A stretch of 64,000 nucleotides of DNA from Polyangium sp. 6x1 (lineage in GTDB: Bacteria > Myxococcota_A > Polyangia > Polyangiales > Polyangiaceae). Under the pieces are notes generated by a model. The model was given only the letters and a program-made list of their open reading frames with translations. It had not been told where the DNA came from and ran no database searches. A program made the translations under genes and the position numbers. Shown piece by piece: positions 49,954 to 59,542 of this stretch. Numbering within the stretch: the stretch's first letter is position 1; every line of letters begins with the position of its first letter. The stretch lies in contig NZ_JARZHH010000059.1 of assembly GCF_029946515.1 (NCBI RefSeq), positions 1 through 64,000 on the forward strand, read 5' to 3'.

Positions 49954-52674
49954 ATGCCCGCGCCCTCCGCCCGAGAGCACGCCGAACGTCGTGTCGGCAG
50001 AACGCTCCGGGAGAAGTACCGCATCGAGCGTGTGCTCGGCGTGGGTGGCATGGCGACCGTCTACCTTGCGGTCCATCGCAACGGCCACCGGGTCGCGGTC
50101 AAGATCCTCCATCCTGACCTCTCCGCCAGCGTCACCCAGCGTGACCGCTTCGTCCGTGAGGGCTACGTCGCCAACTCGATCGATCACCCTGGCGCGGTGC
50201 GGGTCCTCGATGACGACGTCTCCGATGACGGCTGCCCGTTCCTCGTGATGGAGCTGCTCGAAGGGGAGACCCTCGACCAGCGGCGTAGACGCGCTGGGGG
50301 CAAGCTTGCCTGCCGCGAGGTCCTCGTCATTGGCCATGCGCTCTGCGACGCGCTCGCTGCTGCCCACGACAAGGGCATCGTGCATCGCGACATCAAGCCG
50401 GAGAACGTGTTCGTTACTTCCGACGGCACGCTCAAGATCCTCGACTTCGGCATTGCCCGCGTTGCCGACGAGGAGGCCGGGCCCGGTGGCGTCGCTGGCA
50501 CCCCTGCGTACATGCCGCCTGAGCAGGCCCTCGGGGATCGAGGCGCCATCGACGCGCGCACGGACCTCTGGGCTGCGGGCGCGACGATGTTCACGCTCAT
50601 CACGGGCCGGCTCGTGCATGACGCGAGCCGCGCGACGGAGCTGCTCGCGAGCACTGCGACCAAGCCTGCGCCGCGCCTCATCGACGTCGCGCCTGAGGTC
50701 CCGCGCGAGATTGCCCGCGTCGTCGACGAGGCCCTCGCCTACTCGCGCCATGACAGGTTCGAGGACGCGCGCGAGATGCGCGATGCGATCGGCTCTGCCC
50801 ACATCGCCGTTTATGGCGAGCCCCTCTCCGTCGTCGGCCCCCGCAACAGCGGCAGCGCACTCGCGTTTGCGCCGTCGTCGTCGGGGCGCATCTCGCTTCA
50901 GCCCGCATCGGGCCGCGTCGCCGCGTCGCGGCCGCGGGCTGAGCTCGTCGAGACTGTGCTCGACGTGCCTCCGGGGAACGAAGGCACGCCGCGCCCGCCC
51001 TCGCTCGCGCCGGCGGCTGCGCCTGCCTTTGGCGCGCCGCAGAACACGGTGAGCGAGCCTGTCTCGTCGCAGCCGACCGAGCAGCGCCCCTCCCGGGCGC
51101 GCGCGTTGCTCATGATGTCGGCGGGCCTCGGCATGATCGCCACGCTCCTCGTGCTCTTCGTGGCGCGCGCGAACCACCTCGTGCTCACCAACGTCCCGCC
51201 GAACCCGCCGAACCCGGCTCCGCGCAGCATGTGCGTGACGAATGCCGACTGCGCGTCCCCGGGCGACGACAAGCACGCCATCTGCCGCAAGGATCGCGGC
51301 GTCTGCGTCACGCTCGAGACCGATCAGTGCCGCGTCCTCGCCGAGAAGGGCGACGCCGAGAACGACGGCACGATCTGGATCGGCGCGATGTACCCGCACG
51401 ACGAGAAGAAGGGCACGCCGTACGGCTGGCAAGCCGCGCGCGCCGTGGAGCTCGCGCGCCGCGATTTCGCGAGCCTCACCGGCGGCCTGCCGCCCGCGAG
51501 CGGAGCGGGGAAACCTCGACCGATCGGGATCGTCCTCTGCGACGACACCGAGGCGGCCGAGCGCGCGGCCTCGCACCTCATCGACGACGTCGGTGTGCCC
51601 GCGGTCCTCGGCTTCGCGCGTAGCAAGGAGGTCCTCGACCTCGCGCACTCGCACTTCCTGCCGAAGGGCGTGCTCGCGTTCGCCTCGAACACCGCCTCGA
51701 TGCTCACGGACATCGCGCATGCGCCGGACGATCCGCGCCTCGTCTTGCGCGTGACCACGAGCGCGACGATGTCGACGGGCGCGAAGGCCGCGTTCCTCGA
51801 GAACGTGCTCGAGCCGGAGATCCGAAAGCGCCCCGGCATCCTCCGGCCGGGGGAGCCCTTGCGCGTGGCCATCGTCCGCGTCGACAACGCCTCCGGCGTG
51901 AGCCACGCGGACAAACTCGTCTCCGCGCTCCGCTGGAACGGCAAGAGCGCCGCGGAGAACGGCGACGATCTGCGCCAGTTCGTGGTGAAGGACGAGCTCT
52001 CCGGATCGCAGACGGGCGACGCCGTCGCGCCCGTGATCGAGTCGATCAACTCGTTCGCGCCGCACGTCGTCTTCGAGGCCGGCGCGGGCGCGCGTTTCCT
52101 CGTCGAGCTCGAGCTCCGCTGGCCGAAGAACCTCCGCTTCCGGCCGCATTACGTCGTGTCGGGCTCGCTCGCGTCGGACGATTTTTCGAAGCTCGTCGCC
52201 GAGCGTCCGGACGCCTCGCGCAGGCTGCTCAGCGTCGACGCCGCGATGAACCCCGCGCTCGCGAAGTTCGTCGTCCACCACAACGAGATCTTCCCCGACA
52301 AGGTCACGCCGTACGACTCGACGAGCGCGCCGTACGACGCGTTTTACGCCGTCGCGTACGCCGCGCTCGCGCTCGGCGACGAGCCGATCACGGGCCGCGG
52401 CCTCGCGCGCGCCGTGCGCCGGCTCGTGCCCCCGGGTGAGCCGGTCGAGGTCGGCCAGGGCGGGATCTACACGGCGATCAGGGTCCTACGCGGCGGTAAA
52501 AATATCGACCTCACGGGCGCGCAGACCTCGCTCGACTTCGATCCGGAGACCGGCGACGCCACCGTCGATTTCGCTGTGTATTGCCTCGATCCGAAGCGCC
52601 GCGTCGCGGCCGAGTCGGGCCTCGTCTACCGCGCGAAGACCGGCAAGCTCGAAGGCGCGATGCGCTGTCCGTGA
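49954..52674 (+). CDS. Receptor-type Ser/Thr kinase fused to a periplasmic binding-protein domain
   Basis: 906 residues. Kinase domain about 22-285: GVGGMATVYLAV, Lys50 in VAVKIL, HRDIKPEN (144-151), DFGIAR and GTPAYMPPEQAL; all catalytic residues are present. A ~100-residue Pro/Ser linker leads to a single membrane helix at about 385-404. Outside lie a Cys-rich module (MCVTNADCASPGDDKHAICR) and a ~390-residue domain resembling branched-chain amino-acid/ligand-binding proteins (type I fold): IWIGAMYPHDEKKGTPYGWQ, PIGIVLCDDTEAAERAASHL and the run around VPAVLGFARSKEVL. The protein should link an external small ligand to cytoplasmic phosphorylation. Confidence 0.88.
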   Translation: MPAPSAREHAERRVGRTLREKYRIERVLGVGGMATVYLAVHRNGHRVAVKILHPDLSASVTQRDRFVREGYVANSIDHPGAVRVLDDDVSDDGCPFLVMELLEGETLDQRRRRAGGKLACREVLVIGHALCDALAAAHDKGIVHRDIKPENVFVTSDGTLKILDFGIARVADEEAGPGGVAGTPAYMPPEQALGDRGAIDARTDLWAAGATMFTLITGRLVHDASRATELLASTATKPAPRLIDVAPEVPREIARVVDEALAYSRHDRFEDAREMRDAIGSAHIAVYGEPLSVVGPRNSGSALAFAPSSSGRISLQPASGRVAASRPRAELVETVLDVPPGNEGTPRPPSLAPAAAPAFGAPQNTVSEPVSSQPTEQRPSRARALLMMSAGLGMIATLLVLFVARANHLVLTNVPPNPPNPAPRSMCVTNADCASPGDDKHAICRKDRGVCVTLETDQCRVLAEKGDAENDGTIWIGAMYPHDEKKGTPYGWQAARAVELARRDFASLTGGLPPASGAGKPRPIGIVLCDDTEAAERAASHLIDDVGVPAVLGFARSKEVLDLAHSHFLPKGVLAFASNTASMLTDIAHAPDDPRLVLRVTTSATMSTGAKAAFLENVLEPEIRKRPGILRPGEPLRVAIVRVDNASGVSHADKLVSALRWNGKSAAENGDDLRQFVVKDELSGSQTGDAVAPVIESINSFAPHVVFEAGAGARFLVELELRWPKNLRFRPHYVVSGSLASDDFSKLVAERPDASRRLLSVDAAMNPALAKFVVHHNEIFPDKVTPYDSTSAPYDAFYAVAYAALALGDEPITGRGLARAVRRLVPPGEPVEVGQGGIYTAIRVLRGGKNIDLTGAQTSLDFDPETGDATVDFAVYCLDPKRRVAAESGLVYRAKTGKLEGAMRCP

Positions 52675-52737
52675 CGGATGCGGCAAGCCGTTGCGCCCGC
52701 GGGCCTTGTGCGGATACCGTTCGGATCTTCCCGAGCC

Positions 52738-54402
52738 ATGCGAAAACTCGCTTCCCTCTTCGCCTCGGTCCCTTCGGCCCTCGCTCTCTCGCTCGCGCTC
52801 TTCTCGGGTGACGCGCACGCGCAAACCGAGGCGTGGTCGGATCCGGATCCGAAGGGCGAGGGGACGCGGTATACGATCGACAAGTTCGGCTTCCGCGCCG
52901 GGGCCGAGTATCGCGCGAACCTGCTCTACGTGAACCCGATCGCGCTGAACAGCGACGCGGGCCGGCGCGTGAGCTGGATCGAGCACCGCCTGCGCCTCGA
53001 CCTCGGCGTCGACTACCGCAACAAGGTGCGCCTCTACGCCTCGGCCGACATGCTCGACGGCGTGCTCTGGGGCGACAACGGCACGCTCGCCTCCGGTCCC
53101 AAGCCGAACTTCGGGACGAACATCAACGCGCGCAGCCCCAACGTCACCATTCCCTGCGTCGGCCTGCGCGGCACCGACCCTTTGAAGGCCGACGATTACG
53201 GCTACACGCTCTGCTCGGGGGAGCAGATCCGGTTCCGCAAGGCCTACGGCGACGTCGTGCTCCCGATCGGCCTGCTCCGCGTGGGCCGCCAGTCCGCGAA
53301 CACCGGCACCGGCATCCAGGCCGCCGACGGCGACGGACGACCGAACCGCTTCGGCTTCAGCCGCCAGGGCAACCTCGTCGACCGCGTCCTCTTCGCGACC
53401 AAGCCCCTCGAAGCCTTCAAGCCCAAGGAGGAGCGCGACACCTCGGAGAACAAGGGGCTCATCCTCGCGCTCGCCTACGATCGCCTGGTCACCGACAGCG
53501 TGCAGCTCTTCGCCGACGACGTGCAGCAGGTCGACGTGGCCGTGCGCTTTCTCGCGCCGAGGCTCGGCTTCGCCCACGACGTCTTCCTCGGCGGCTACTA
53601 CGTGCACCGCTGGGACGACGCGAACAGCTCCAGCATCAACAGCTTCGGCCTGAAGGCGATGGCCCGCGCCGGCAGCTTCCACGTCACGGCCGAGGCTGCG
53701 ATGAACGTCGGATCGACGCGCGAGATTGCCCAGGCGAACAGCTACATCTCGAACGATCCCGTCGTCGATCAGCGCATCCTGCAAGGCGGCGCGCGCGTCG
53801 TCGCCCGCTACGACCGGCCGCTCTACACGGCCTACCTCGAGTTCGATTACGCGTCGGGCGACGCCGATCCGAACAACCGCACGCCGCTCACGCAGTTCGT
53901 CTTCGCCGAGGACGCGAACGTCGGCCTCTTGCTCTTCGAGCACGTCGTCGCGTTCCAGACCGCGCGCGTCGCGGCCGCGGGCACCGAGCTCTTGAACCGC
54001 CTCGGCGCCCCGAGCTTCCCCTCGGACTCGGTCTACAACCGCGGCGCCTTCACGAACGCGCTCGCGCTCTTCCCGCAGTTCGACATCCGCCCCGTCCCTG
54101 GCCTCACGCTGCGCGGCGGCGTGCTCTTCGCGTTCGCGGCCGAGCCCGTCGTCGATCCGGTGAACTCGCTGCTCGCCCGTGACGGCCTCACGATCGAGGA
54201 CGACCTCGTGAACTTCGCCGGCGGCAAGCCCGGCAACTACTGGGGCACCGAGCTCGACGGGCGAATCTCCTACCGCTACCTCGATCACTTCCTCTTCGAC
54301 CTCGAGGGCGCGGTGCTCTTCCCCGGCGACGCCCTCCGGGACGAGGATGGCTACGCGGTCCGCAGCGTCCTCGTCCAGGGCCGCACCACGTTCTTCTTCT
54401 AG
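52738..54402 (+). CDS. Outer-membrane beta-barrel protein
   Basis: 554 residues. Signal peptide cut near GDAHAQ. Alternating amphipathic strands run through the whole chain (RLRLDLGVDYRNKVRLYASAD, RVVARYDRPLYTAYLEFDYA, GRISYRYLDHFLFDLEGAVL) and it ends in Phe-Phe-Phe, the usual C-terminal signal for barrel assembly. Size and pattern recall alginate-export or porin-like barrels. It follows the receptor kinase by 63 bp and precedes a lipoprotein by 18 bp; the barrel and lipoprotein are surely co-transcribed. The ATG at 52738 fits the signal peptide. Confidence 0.8.
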   Translation: MRKLASLFASVPSALALSLALFSGDAHAQTEAWSDPDPKGEGTRYTIDKFGFRAGAEYRANLLYVNPIALNSDAGRRVSWIEHRLRLDLGVDYRNKVRLYASADMLDGVLWGDNGTLASGPKPNFGTNINARSPNVTIPCVGLRGTDPLKADDYGYTLCSGEQIRFRKAYGDVVLPIGLLRVGRQSANTGTGIQAADGDGRPNRFGFSRQGNLVDRVLFATKPLEAFKPKEERDTSENKGLILALAYDRLVTDSVQLFADDVQQVDVAVRFLAPRLGFAHDVFLGGYYVHRWDDANSSSINSFGLKAMARAGSFHVTAEAAMNVGSTREIAQANSYISNDPVVDQRILQGGARVVARYDRPLYTAYLEFDYASGDADPNNRTPLTQFVFAEDANVGLLLFEHVVAFQTARVAAAGTELLNRLGAPSFPSDSVYNRGAFTNALALFPQFDIRPVPGLTLRGGVLFAFAAEPVVDPVNSLLARDGLTIEDDLVNFAGGKPGNYWGTELDGRISYRYLDHFLFDLEGAVLFPGDALRDEDGYAVRSVLVQGRTTFFF

Positions 54403-54420
54403 GTCTCGCGGAGCACGGAC

Positions 54421-55485
54421 ATGCGACGTCTTCCTCTCTCGCTCCTCTTGCTCTCCCTCGCTGCCCCGCTCGGCGCCGGCTGCGAGCTCTACGATGGCCC
54501 TCCGCAGCCGAGCATCGTCGGCGCCGAGGACGGCGTGCTCGAAGACGCCACGGCGCCGATCGTCCTCTCGTTCTCCGAGCCGGTCGATCCCGCGACGCTC
54601 GACGTGGCGATCATCCGCCTGGAGACCGACGTCGAGGGCAACCTGCTCGACGAGGACGCGGATCCCGTGAGCGAGCCCGAGGAGTTCGTCTCGTTCGTGA
54701 AGGGTGTCGCCACGGGCGGCGAGGCCGAGCTCGTGGACGGCAACGCGACGCTCGTGATCAAGCCGAGCGCGCCGCTGCCCGTCGGGCCCAAGCTCGCGCT
54801 CGTGATCGAGAAGGGCCTCGCGGATGTCGCGGGCAACGTCACGAAGGTGCGCAAGCGCCTGCTCTTCGGCTACTCGTTCAAGCTCGACTGCGACAAACCC
54901 TCCACGGTCTTCCCGACCGGAAAATACTTCCTGCTCGCGGACGTCGAGAAGCCGCTGCAGACGCAGGTCCAGCTCTGGGCCGCGTTTTACGTCGACCCGG
55001 AGACGGGGCGCGTGCGCGGGCAGGCCACGAACGCCGATCGCGACAGGACCCAGGTTTGTCCGATGTCGTGCAAGAGCACCGAGGCCTGCCGGCTCCTGCC
55101 CGAGCCCCAGTGCGTCGCGCCCTCCGAGCGCGCGGGCACGCCGGACGAGCACTCGGATTTCGTGCCGAATGGGACTCCGCCGACGGGTTACTCGTTCACG
55201 ATCGACGGCTGCGCCGTGGACCAGCCTGGCGGCAAGGTCGTGTTCGCGACCGCGCCCACGGACGTCGTCGTGCAGATCCCGCCGGTGACGCTGCGCAACG
55301 TGACGCTGACGGCCGAGTTCGCCCCGGACGCGAACGGCGTGCTGCGCGGCACGGGCGCGCTCGCGGCGGACACGGTGCTCATTGGCACGACGCCGAGCGG
55401 CAAGGGCGAAGGAAACCTCGTCGGCCGGATCGTCGCGGCCGACGAGGCGCCCGCGGACATCCCGGATCCGCCGCCGGCTCCGTGA
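54421..55485 (+). CDS. Lipoprotein with bacterial Ig-like domain
   Basis: 354 residues. Lipobox LGAGC (Cys21). Residues ~30-150 resemble a Big_5/SbsA Ig-like domain (GVLEDATAPIVLSFSEPVDP, LVIKPSAPLPVGPKLALVIE, DVAGN). A Cys-containing middle follows (QVCPMSCKSTEACRLLPEPQ), then more beta structure and a Pro-rich end. Likely a surface partner of the preceding barrel. Confidence 0.75.
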   Translation: MRRLPLSLLLLSLAAPLGAGCELYDGPPQPSIVGAEDGVLEDATAPIVLSFSEPVDPATLDVAIIRLETDVEGNLLDEDADPVSEPEEFVSFVKGVATGGEAELVDGNATLVIKPSAPLPVGPKLALVIEKGLADVAGNVTKVRKRLLFGYSFKLDCDKPSTVFPTGKYFLLADVEKPLQTQVQLWAAFYVDPETGRVRGQATNADRDRTQVCPMSCKSTEACRLLPEPQCVAPSERAGTPDEHSDFVPNGTPPTGYSFTIDGCAVDQPGGKVVFATAPTDVVVQIPPVTLRNVTLTAEFAPDANGVLRGTGALAADTVLIGTTPSGKGEGNLVGRIVAADEAPADIPDPPPAP

Positions 55486-55565
55486 ACGGGCGGACCGTAC
55501 GGTGTCCGATTCGTGACGCGGGAGCGGGCAGCAAACGCCGGGAAATTTGGTAGAGAGCCGAGACC

Positions 55566-56450
55566 ATGACCACGACGCCCTTCGAAGCTCCCGAGGCCCC
55601 GGTGACACCGACGAGCGCGGCGGCGCTTCCGCCGATGAACCGCTGCATCGAGATGCCGCGCTTCGAGCTCGGCGAGCGGCTCACGCCGGAGCAGGTGGAG
55701 TTTCTCGACACGTTCGGGTTCATCCGCTTCAAGAGCTTCCTCTCGCGCGCGGAGGTCGGAAAGCTCGTCGAAGAGGTCGAGTCCATCGACGCGCGCCTCG
55801 TCGACGAGGGTCGGACGGTGATCAACGGCGTCCCGCTGATCATCGGCAAGCGCAAGGACGGCCGCGCTTTCGTGCAGCGCATGTGCTTTTCGTCGCTCTT
55901 CGGCGAGCGGCTGCACGCGTTCCTGCAGGATCCGCGATTCAAGGCGATCCTGGAGATCGCGGGGCCGGGGTATCGGATCGGCGAGCGGGAGCGGGACGGT
56001 CTCGTCATCAACCATTACCGCCGCGAGGAGGGATCGAGCTACAAGCGGCTCGGCTGGCACACGGACAGCCTGCGTGATCTCTTCTATTTCGAGATGCCGC
56101 GGCGCTACCTGAACGTCGGGTTTTACCTGGACGACTCGCCGATCGAGAAGGGCGGCGTGCGGCTGATTCCGTTCTCGCACAAGCAGGGGCTCTGGCCGAT
56201 GCTGACGCGGAAGGCGCATTTCATGGATACGGACGCGGATCCGGCCGAATATGCGCTCGTGGCCGAGGCGGGAGATCTGACGATCCACGACGGCCGCATC
56301 TGGCATCGGGTCGCGGAGGCGAGCGCGACGGGCGACGCGAGCCAGCGGCGCGTGATGTACGTGCCCTTGATGGAGGGGCCCGAGAAGCTGAAGGACGAGA
56401 ACAGCCCGACGCCCGTCTACTTCCGCCTCCGGCGATTCGCGCGGTTCTGA
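55566..56450 (+). CDS. Phytanoyl-CoA dioxygenase (PhyH) family oxygenase
   Basis: 294 residues. The non-haem iron triad is visible: His165 and Asp167 in GWHTDSLRD and His247 in IWHRVAE; Arg261/262 in QRRVMYVPL would bind 2-oxoglutarate. The N-terminal LTPEQVEFLDTFGFIRFKSF is typical. Substrate unknown. It is the first of three close genes (8-bp gap, then a 13-bp overlap), with an unknown protein and a VOC protein. Confidence 0.85.
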   Translation: MTTTPFEAPEAPVTPTSAAALPPMNRCIEMPRFELGERLTPEQVEFLDTFGFIRFKSFLSRAEVGKLVEEVESIDARLVDEGRTVINGVPLIIGKRKDGRAFVQRMCFSSLFGERLHAFLQDPRFKAILEIAGPGYRIGERERDGLVINHYRREEGSSYKRLGWHTDSLRDLFYFEMPRRYLNVGFYLDDSPIEKGGVRLIPFSHKQGLWPMLTRKAHFMDTDADPAEYALVAEAGDLTIHDGRIWHRVAEASATGDASQRRVMYVPLMEGPEKLKDENSPTPVYFRLRRFARF

Positions 56451-56457
56451 GGCGCTC

Positions 56458-57255
56458 GTGACGCTGCGGCACACGGATTCACCCGTTCGGCTCCTCGCGC
56501 GCGCCGCGGGGAGCCCGGGGGCGATGGCCGGGAAAATGGCCCGCCTCGGGAGGATGCTCGCAGCGTATGGCAATGGGCGCGAGCTCGACGCGCGGCTCGC
56601 GCTCCTGCTTCGCGCGGGGATCCTCGACGCGGCGCCGACGCGGATCCAGCTCGTCGTGGGCTCGATCGACATGCTGCGGTTCTGGATCTCGCCCGCGTCC
56701 TCCGAGTATTACGACCGCGTCGGCATCGATTACACGTTCCACCAGATCCTGCGTTTCCTCGAAGAGCCGGCGTCGCTCGCCGACCCGGTCGGTTTCTTCA
56801 GCACGCGGGACAACGTGATCGGCCACCTCATGCAGGTCGTGCACGCGAACCCGCGGTACGATCTGGAGCTGCTCATGATGTGGGAGGACGGGCTCGCGGA
56901 GCTCGAACGGCAGGTCGAATCGATGATCGCCGGGACGCACCCGCGCGGCGCGGCGATCGCGGCCATCGTGGAGGAGCCCGACTACCACGCGCGGCTGCTC
57001 GATTACACGCGCGACTTCCGCAAGGATCCGGCTGCGCCCCCTCCCCTGCGCTCGAACGTGGAAGGGAGCGCGCACTGGCAGGATCTCGAACGCACGTTCG
57101 GGTCGCTCCGGACCTCGATGCGGTACTTTTGCCGATTGCCGAAGGATCCGATCTCGGCGGCGCGGCACCTCCTCACGGTGAAAGAATTCCCGCGGCACCT
57201 CGGGGAGCCGAGGCCACGCAGCGACGAGGGAGAGGCGATTTCATGCCCATCGTAG
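56458..57255 (+). CDS. Unknown protein in the PhyH operon
   Basis: 265 residues, GTG start. Mostly helical, without signal peptide or membrane helix. Notable stretches are RIQLVVGSIDMLRFWISPAS, RDNVIGHLMQVVHANPRYDL and SLRTSMRYFCRLPKDPISAA. No family recognised. Tight spacing with both neighbours indicates a joint role with the oxygenase and VOC proteins. Confidence 0.65.
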   Translation: MTLRHTDSPVRLLARAAGSPGAMAGKMARLGRMLAAYGNGRELDARLALLLRAGILDAAPTRIQLVVGSIDMLRFWISPASSEYYDRVGIDYTFHQILRFLEEPASLADPVGFFSTRDNVIGHLMQVVHANPRYDLELLMMWEDGLAELERQVESMIAGTHPRGAAIAAIVEEPDYHARLLDYTRDFRKDPAAPPPLRSNVEGSAHWQDLERTFGSLRTSMRYFCRLPKDPISAARHLLTVKEFPRHLGEPRPRSDEGEAISCPS

Positions 57256-57611
57256 CCATCGATCACGTTCAGCTCGCGATGCCCGCGGGGCGCGAGGACG
57301 AGGCGCGCGCATTTTACGGAAAGCTGCTCGGGCTCGCCGAGGTGCCGAAGCCGGCCGACATGGTCAAGCGCGGCGGCGCTTGGTTCGAGGCGGGCGCCGT
57401 GAAGATCCACCTCGGCGTCGAGGCCGACTTTCACCCGGCACGGAAGGCGCATCCGGGCCTGCGCGTCGAGGGGCTCGCCGCGCTCGTCGAGGGCTTGCGG
57501 GCCGCGGGCGTGCCGGTCGCGGACGGCCAGCCAATCGACGGCGTGAATCGGGTCTTCGTGGACGATCCGTTCGGCAATCGAATCGAGCTCCTGGAGCACA
57601 CGTCGGGCTGA
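57243..57611 (+). CDS. VOC-family (glyoxalase fold) protein
   Basis: 122 residues. The two betaalphabetabetabeta halves are clear: IDHVQLAMPAGREDEARAFY and FVDDPFGNRIELLEH. Candidate metal ligands His8, His56 (VKIHLG) and Glu115 are in the usual places. VOC proteins include dioxygenases, lyases and resistance proteins. The start overlaps the previous gene by 13 bp. Confidence 0.85.
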   Translation: MPIVAIDHVQLAMPAGREDEARAFYGKLLGLAEVPKPADMVKRGGAWFEAGAVKIHLGVEADFHPARKAHPGLRVEGLAALVEGLRAAGVPVADGQPIDGVNRVFVDDPFGNRIELLEHTSG

Positions 57612-57614
57612 CGT

Positions 57615-58181
57615 TCATTGCCCCGGGCGGGCGCACGTGCCCGGCTGCGCCCGCGGAATGACGCGCAGGTATTCGTACATGGCGACGAGATCCTCGTCGG
57701 ACATGTGCCGGTAGAGGGCCCAGGGCATGACCTGGAGGATTCGAGCCGGCTCGTTCGGATCCTTCCCCGTGCGCATGGACGACACGAATTGATCCCGCGT
57801 GAGCCCGCCGGGCAAGCCGTTCGTGTCGGGCGCGAGGCTCGGCGCCGTGAGGTTTTGCCCCATGGGCACACCGCCCGCGAGGTAATGCGCGGCGTCGAGG
57901 CGACCTTGTCCGCCGGTGAACGGGTTTTCGCCGGGGGCATACGTCGGGCAGCTATGGCAATCGACGCAGCCGGACGCGGCGTTGACGTAATAACTCCCGA
58001 GCCCCACGACGGCGCGATCCGCGTTCGCCAGATCGAGCGGCACGGGCGCGATTTTCAGCCCGATCTCGGCCCGCGTATCGAGCGGCGCGGGCGCCTCTCC
58101 GGGCTCTCCGGTTCCCATCTCCTCCGAGGCGCAGGAGAGGAGCCCCGCGAATCCGAGCGCGACGAAATGTGACCATTGCAT
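57615..58181 (-). CDS. Small mono-haem cytochrome c lipoprotein
   Basis: 188 residues. Lipobox LLSC (Cys17). One haem site CVDCH with a following extra Cys, and later landmarks GVPMGQNLTAPSLAPD and the distal Met region ILQVMPWALYRHMSDEDLVA. It resembles the haem-binding subunit of cytochrome c families linked to alcohol or sugar dehydrogenases. It converges on the VOC gene with a 3-bp gap. Confidence 0.83.
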   Translation of the reverse strand: MQWSHFVALGFAGLLSCASEEMGTGEPGEAPAPLDTRAEIGLKIAPVPLDLANADRAVVGLGSYYVNAASGCVDCHSCPTYAPGENPFTGGQGRLDAAHYLAGGVPMGQNLTAPSLAPDTNGLPGGLTRDQFVSSMRTGKDPNEPARILQVMPWALYRHMSDEDLVAMYEYLRVIPRAQPGTCARPGQ

Positions 58182-58277
58182 GGCGGACCGTCCATGCAAG
58201 CACGGCGCCCTCGCTTGCCGTGCGCGCGCCGCACGCGGGGGCGCTCCGGCTTCTCCAGATCTGATACAACGAGCTGC

Positions 58278-58622
58278 ATGCACGCACGTCACGTCGCGGG
58301 CTGCGTCTTGCTCGCTCTGCAGGTGGGGGCCATCGTGGTTGCGCGATTCGTCCCCTCCCGATACTTCTGCTGGGCCCCGAACGACTCTTCCAGCGAATAC
58401 CGAATCGAGGCCGTCGTCGACGGTCGCGCCCTCGACGACGCGGAGATCGAGCGGCGGTACCACATCGGCGCGGCGGGGGTCGAGTCCCGCTCGATGCAGC
58501 TCGTGCTCGACGTCGTGCGCGGGTACGAGGAGACGCGCGGGCGACAGGCGCCGGCGCGCGTCGTCATCCGGTATCGCGTCAATGGCGGCGAGCCGCGCAC
58601 CTGGTCATGGCCCGCCTCGTGA
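58278..58622 (+). CDS. Small membrane-anchored protein paired with the HTTM-like gene
   Basis: 114 residues. One N-terminal membrane helix (CVLLALQVGAIVVARFV) and a soluble tail (EYRIEAVVDGRALDDAEIER). Its end overlaps the next gene by 16 bp, so the two are translated together. Comparable small proteins accompany some HTTM proteins. Function unknown. Confidence 0.65.
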   Translation: MHARHVAGCVLLALQVGAIVVARFVPSRYFCWAPNDSSSEYRIEAVVDGRALDDAEIERRYHIGAAGVESRSMQLVLDVVRGYEETRGRQAPARVVIRYRVNGGEPRTWSWPAS

Positions 58623-59536
58623 TCGACGGACTCGCGGCTCGCCTGCGGCAGGGCGGCGCGCTTCGGCCGGAGCTCCTCGCCCCGGCGCGGATCCTCGCGC
58701 TCCTGCTCCTCTGGTTTGGCTGGCCGGTGTCGGTCCCCGAGCCGTTCGTGCCCCTCCTGCCCGTCTTCGACATGATCGGCTCCCCCGCGGCCGTCCGCGC
58801 CGTGATCCGCGCGGCGGCGCTCGTCGGCGCGGCCGGCCTGCTCTTCGACGTACGCCCCCGCGACGCGAGCGTGCTGCTCGGCGCGGCCGTGGCCGCGAAG
58901 CTCCTCTCGTGTCGGCCGACCTATTACAACAACGAGGTCTTCGTCGCCGCGTTTTTCCTGATGATCGGCCTCGACACCCGGGGCCTCCGGCCCCCGCTCC
59001 TCCGCGCGCAGCTCGTCTTGCTCTATACGGGCGCGGGGCTCAACAAGCTGCTCGATCCCGACTGGCGATCGGGCCAGTTCTTCGAGGTCTGGACGACGCT
59101 CGAGCACCACACGGCGTACCTGCAATGGAAGACCCATTTGGCGCCGATGCGGCTCTCGTGGCTCTTCTCCTGGGCGACGATCCTGACCGAGCTCTCCCTG
59201 GCGGCGCTCTTCTGCCTCCCCCGCGCGACGCGCCCTGCCCTGCTGCTCGGCGTGGCCTTTCATTCGACGCTCGTGCTCTTCGCCGGGGCCACGTTCGGCT
59301 TCTTTTATTTCGCGCTCCTCGCGGCCTACCTTGCGCTCGCGGACGAAATCACGCCGCGGGTGCGCGCCCTGGCAACGGGCTTCATCGCGCTCGTCGGTGC
59401 GACGCTCACGCACCGCATGGAGGTCACGTGGGCGACGTACGTCCTCGCCGCGCTCGCGCCGGCACTCGCGGCCCTCGCGCTGCGCCGGCGGCGCGTCATC
59501 CCCGAGGCGTCCGAAAGCGTGGCGACGGAGCACTGA
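58607..59536 (+). CDS. HTTM-like multi-spanning membrane protein
   Basis: 309 residues with about eight membrane helices. The pattern RILALLLLWFGWP, CRPTYYNNEVFVAAFFLMIG, QLVLLYTGAGLNKLLDPDWR and WATILTELSLAALFCLPRAT matches the membrane half of vitamin-K-dependent carboxylase-like (HTTM) proteins, including the Lys-Leu after the tight turn. The soluble carboxylase half is absent. Role unknown. Confidence 0.75.
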   Translation: MARLVIDGLAARLRQGGALRPELLAPARILALLLLWFGWPVSVPEPFVPLLPVFDMIGSPAAVRAVIRAAALVGAAGLLFDVRPRDASVLLGAAVAAKLLSCRPTYYNNEVFVAAFFLMIGLDTRGLRPPLLRAQLVLLYTGAGLNKLLDPDWRSGQFFEVWTTLEHHTAYLQWKTHLAPMRLSWLFSWATILTELSLAALFCLPRATRPALLLGVAFHSTLVLFAGATFGFFYFALLAAYLALADEITPRVRALATGFIALVGATLTHRMEVTWATYVLAALAPALAALALRRRRVIPEASESVATEH

Positions 59537-59542
59537 CCAGCG

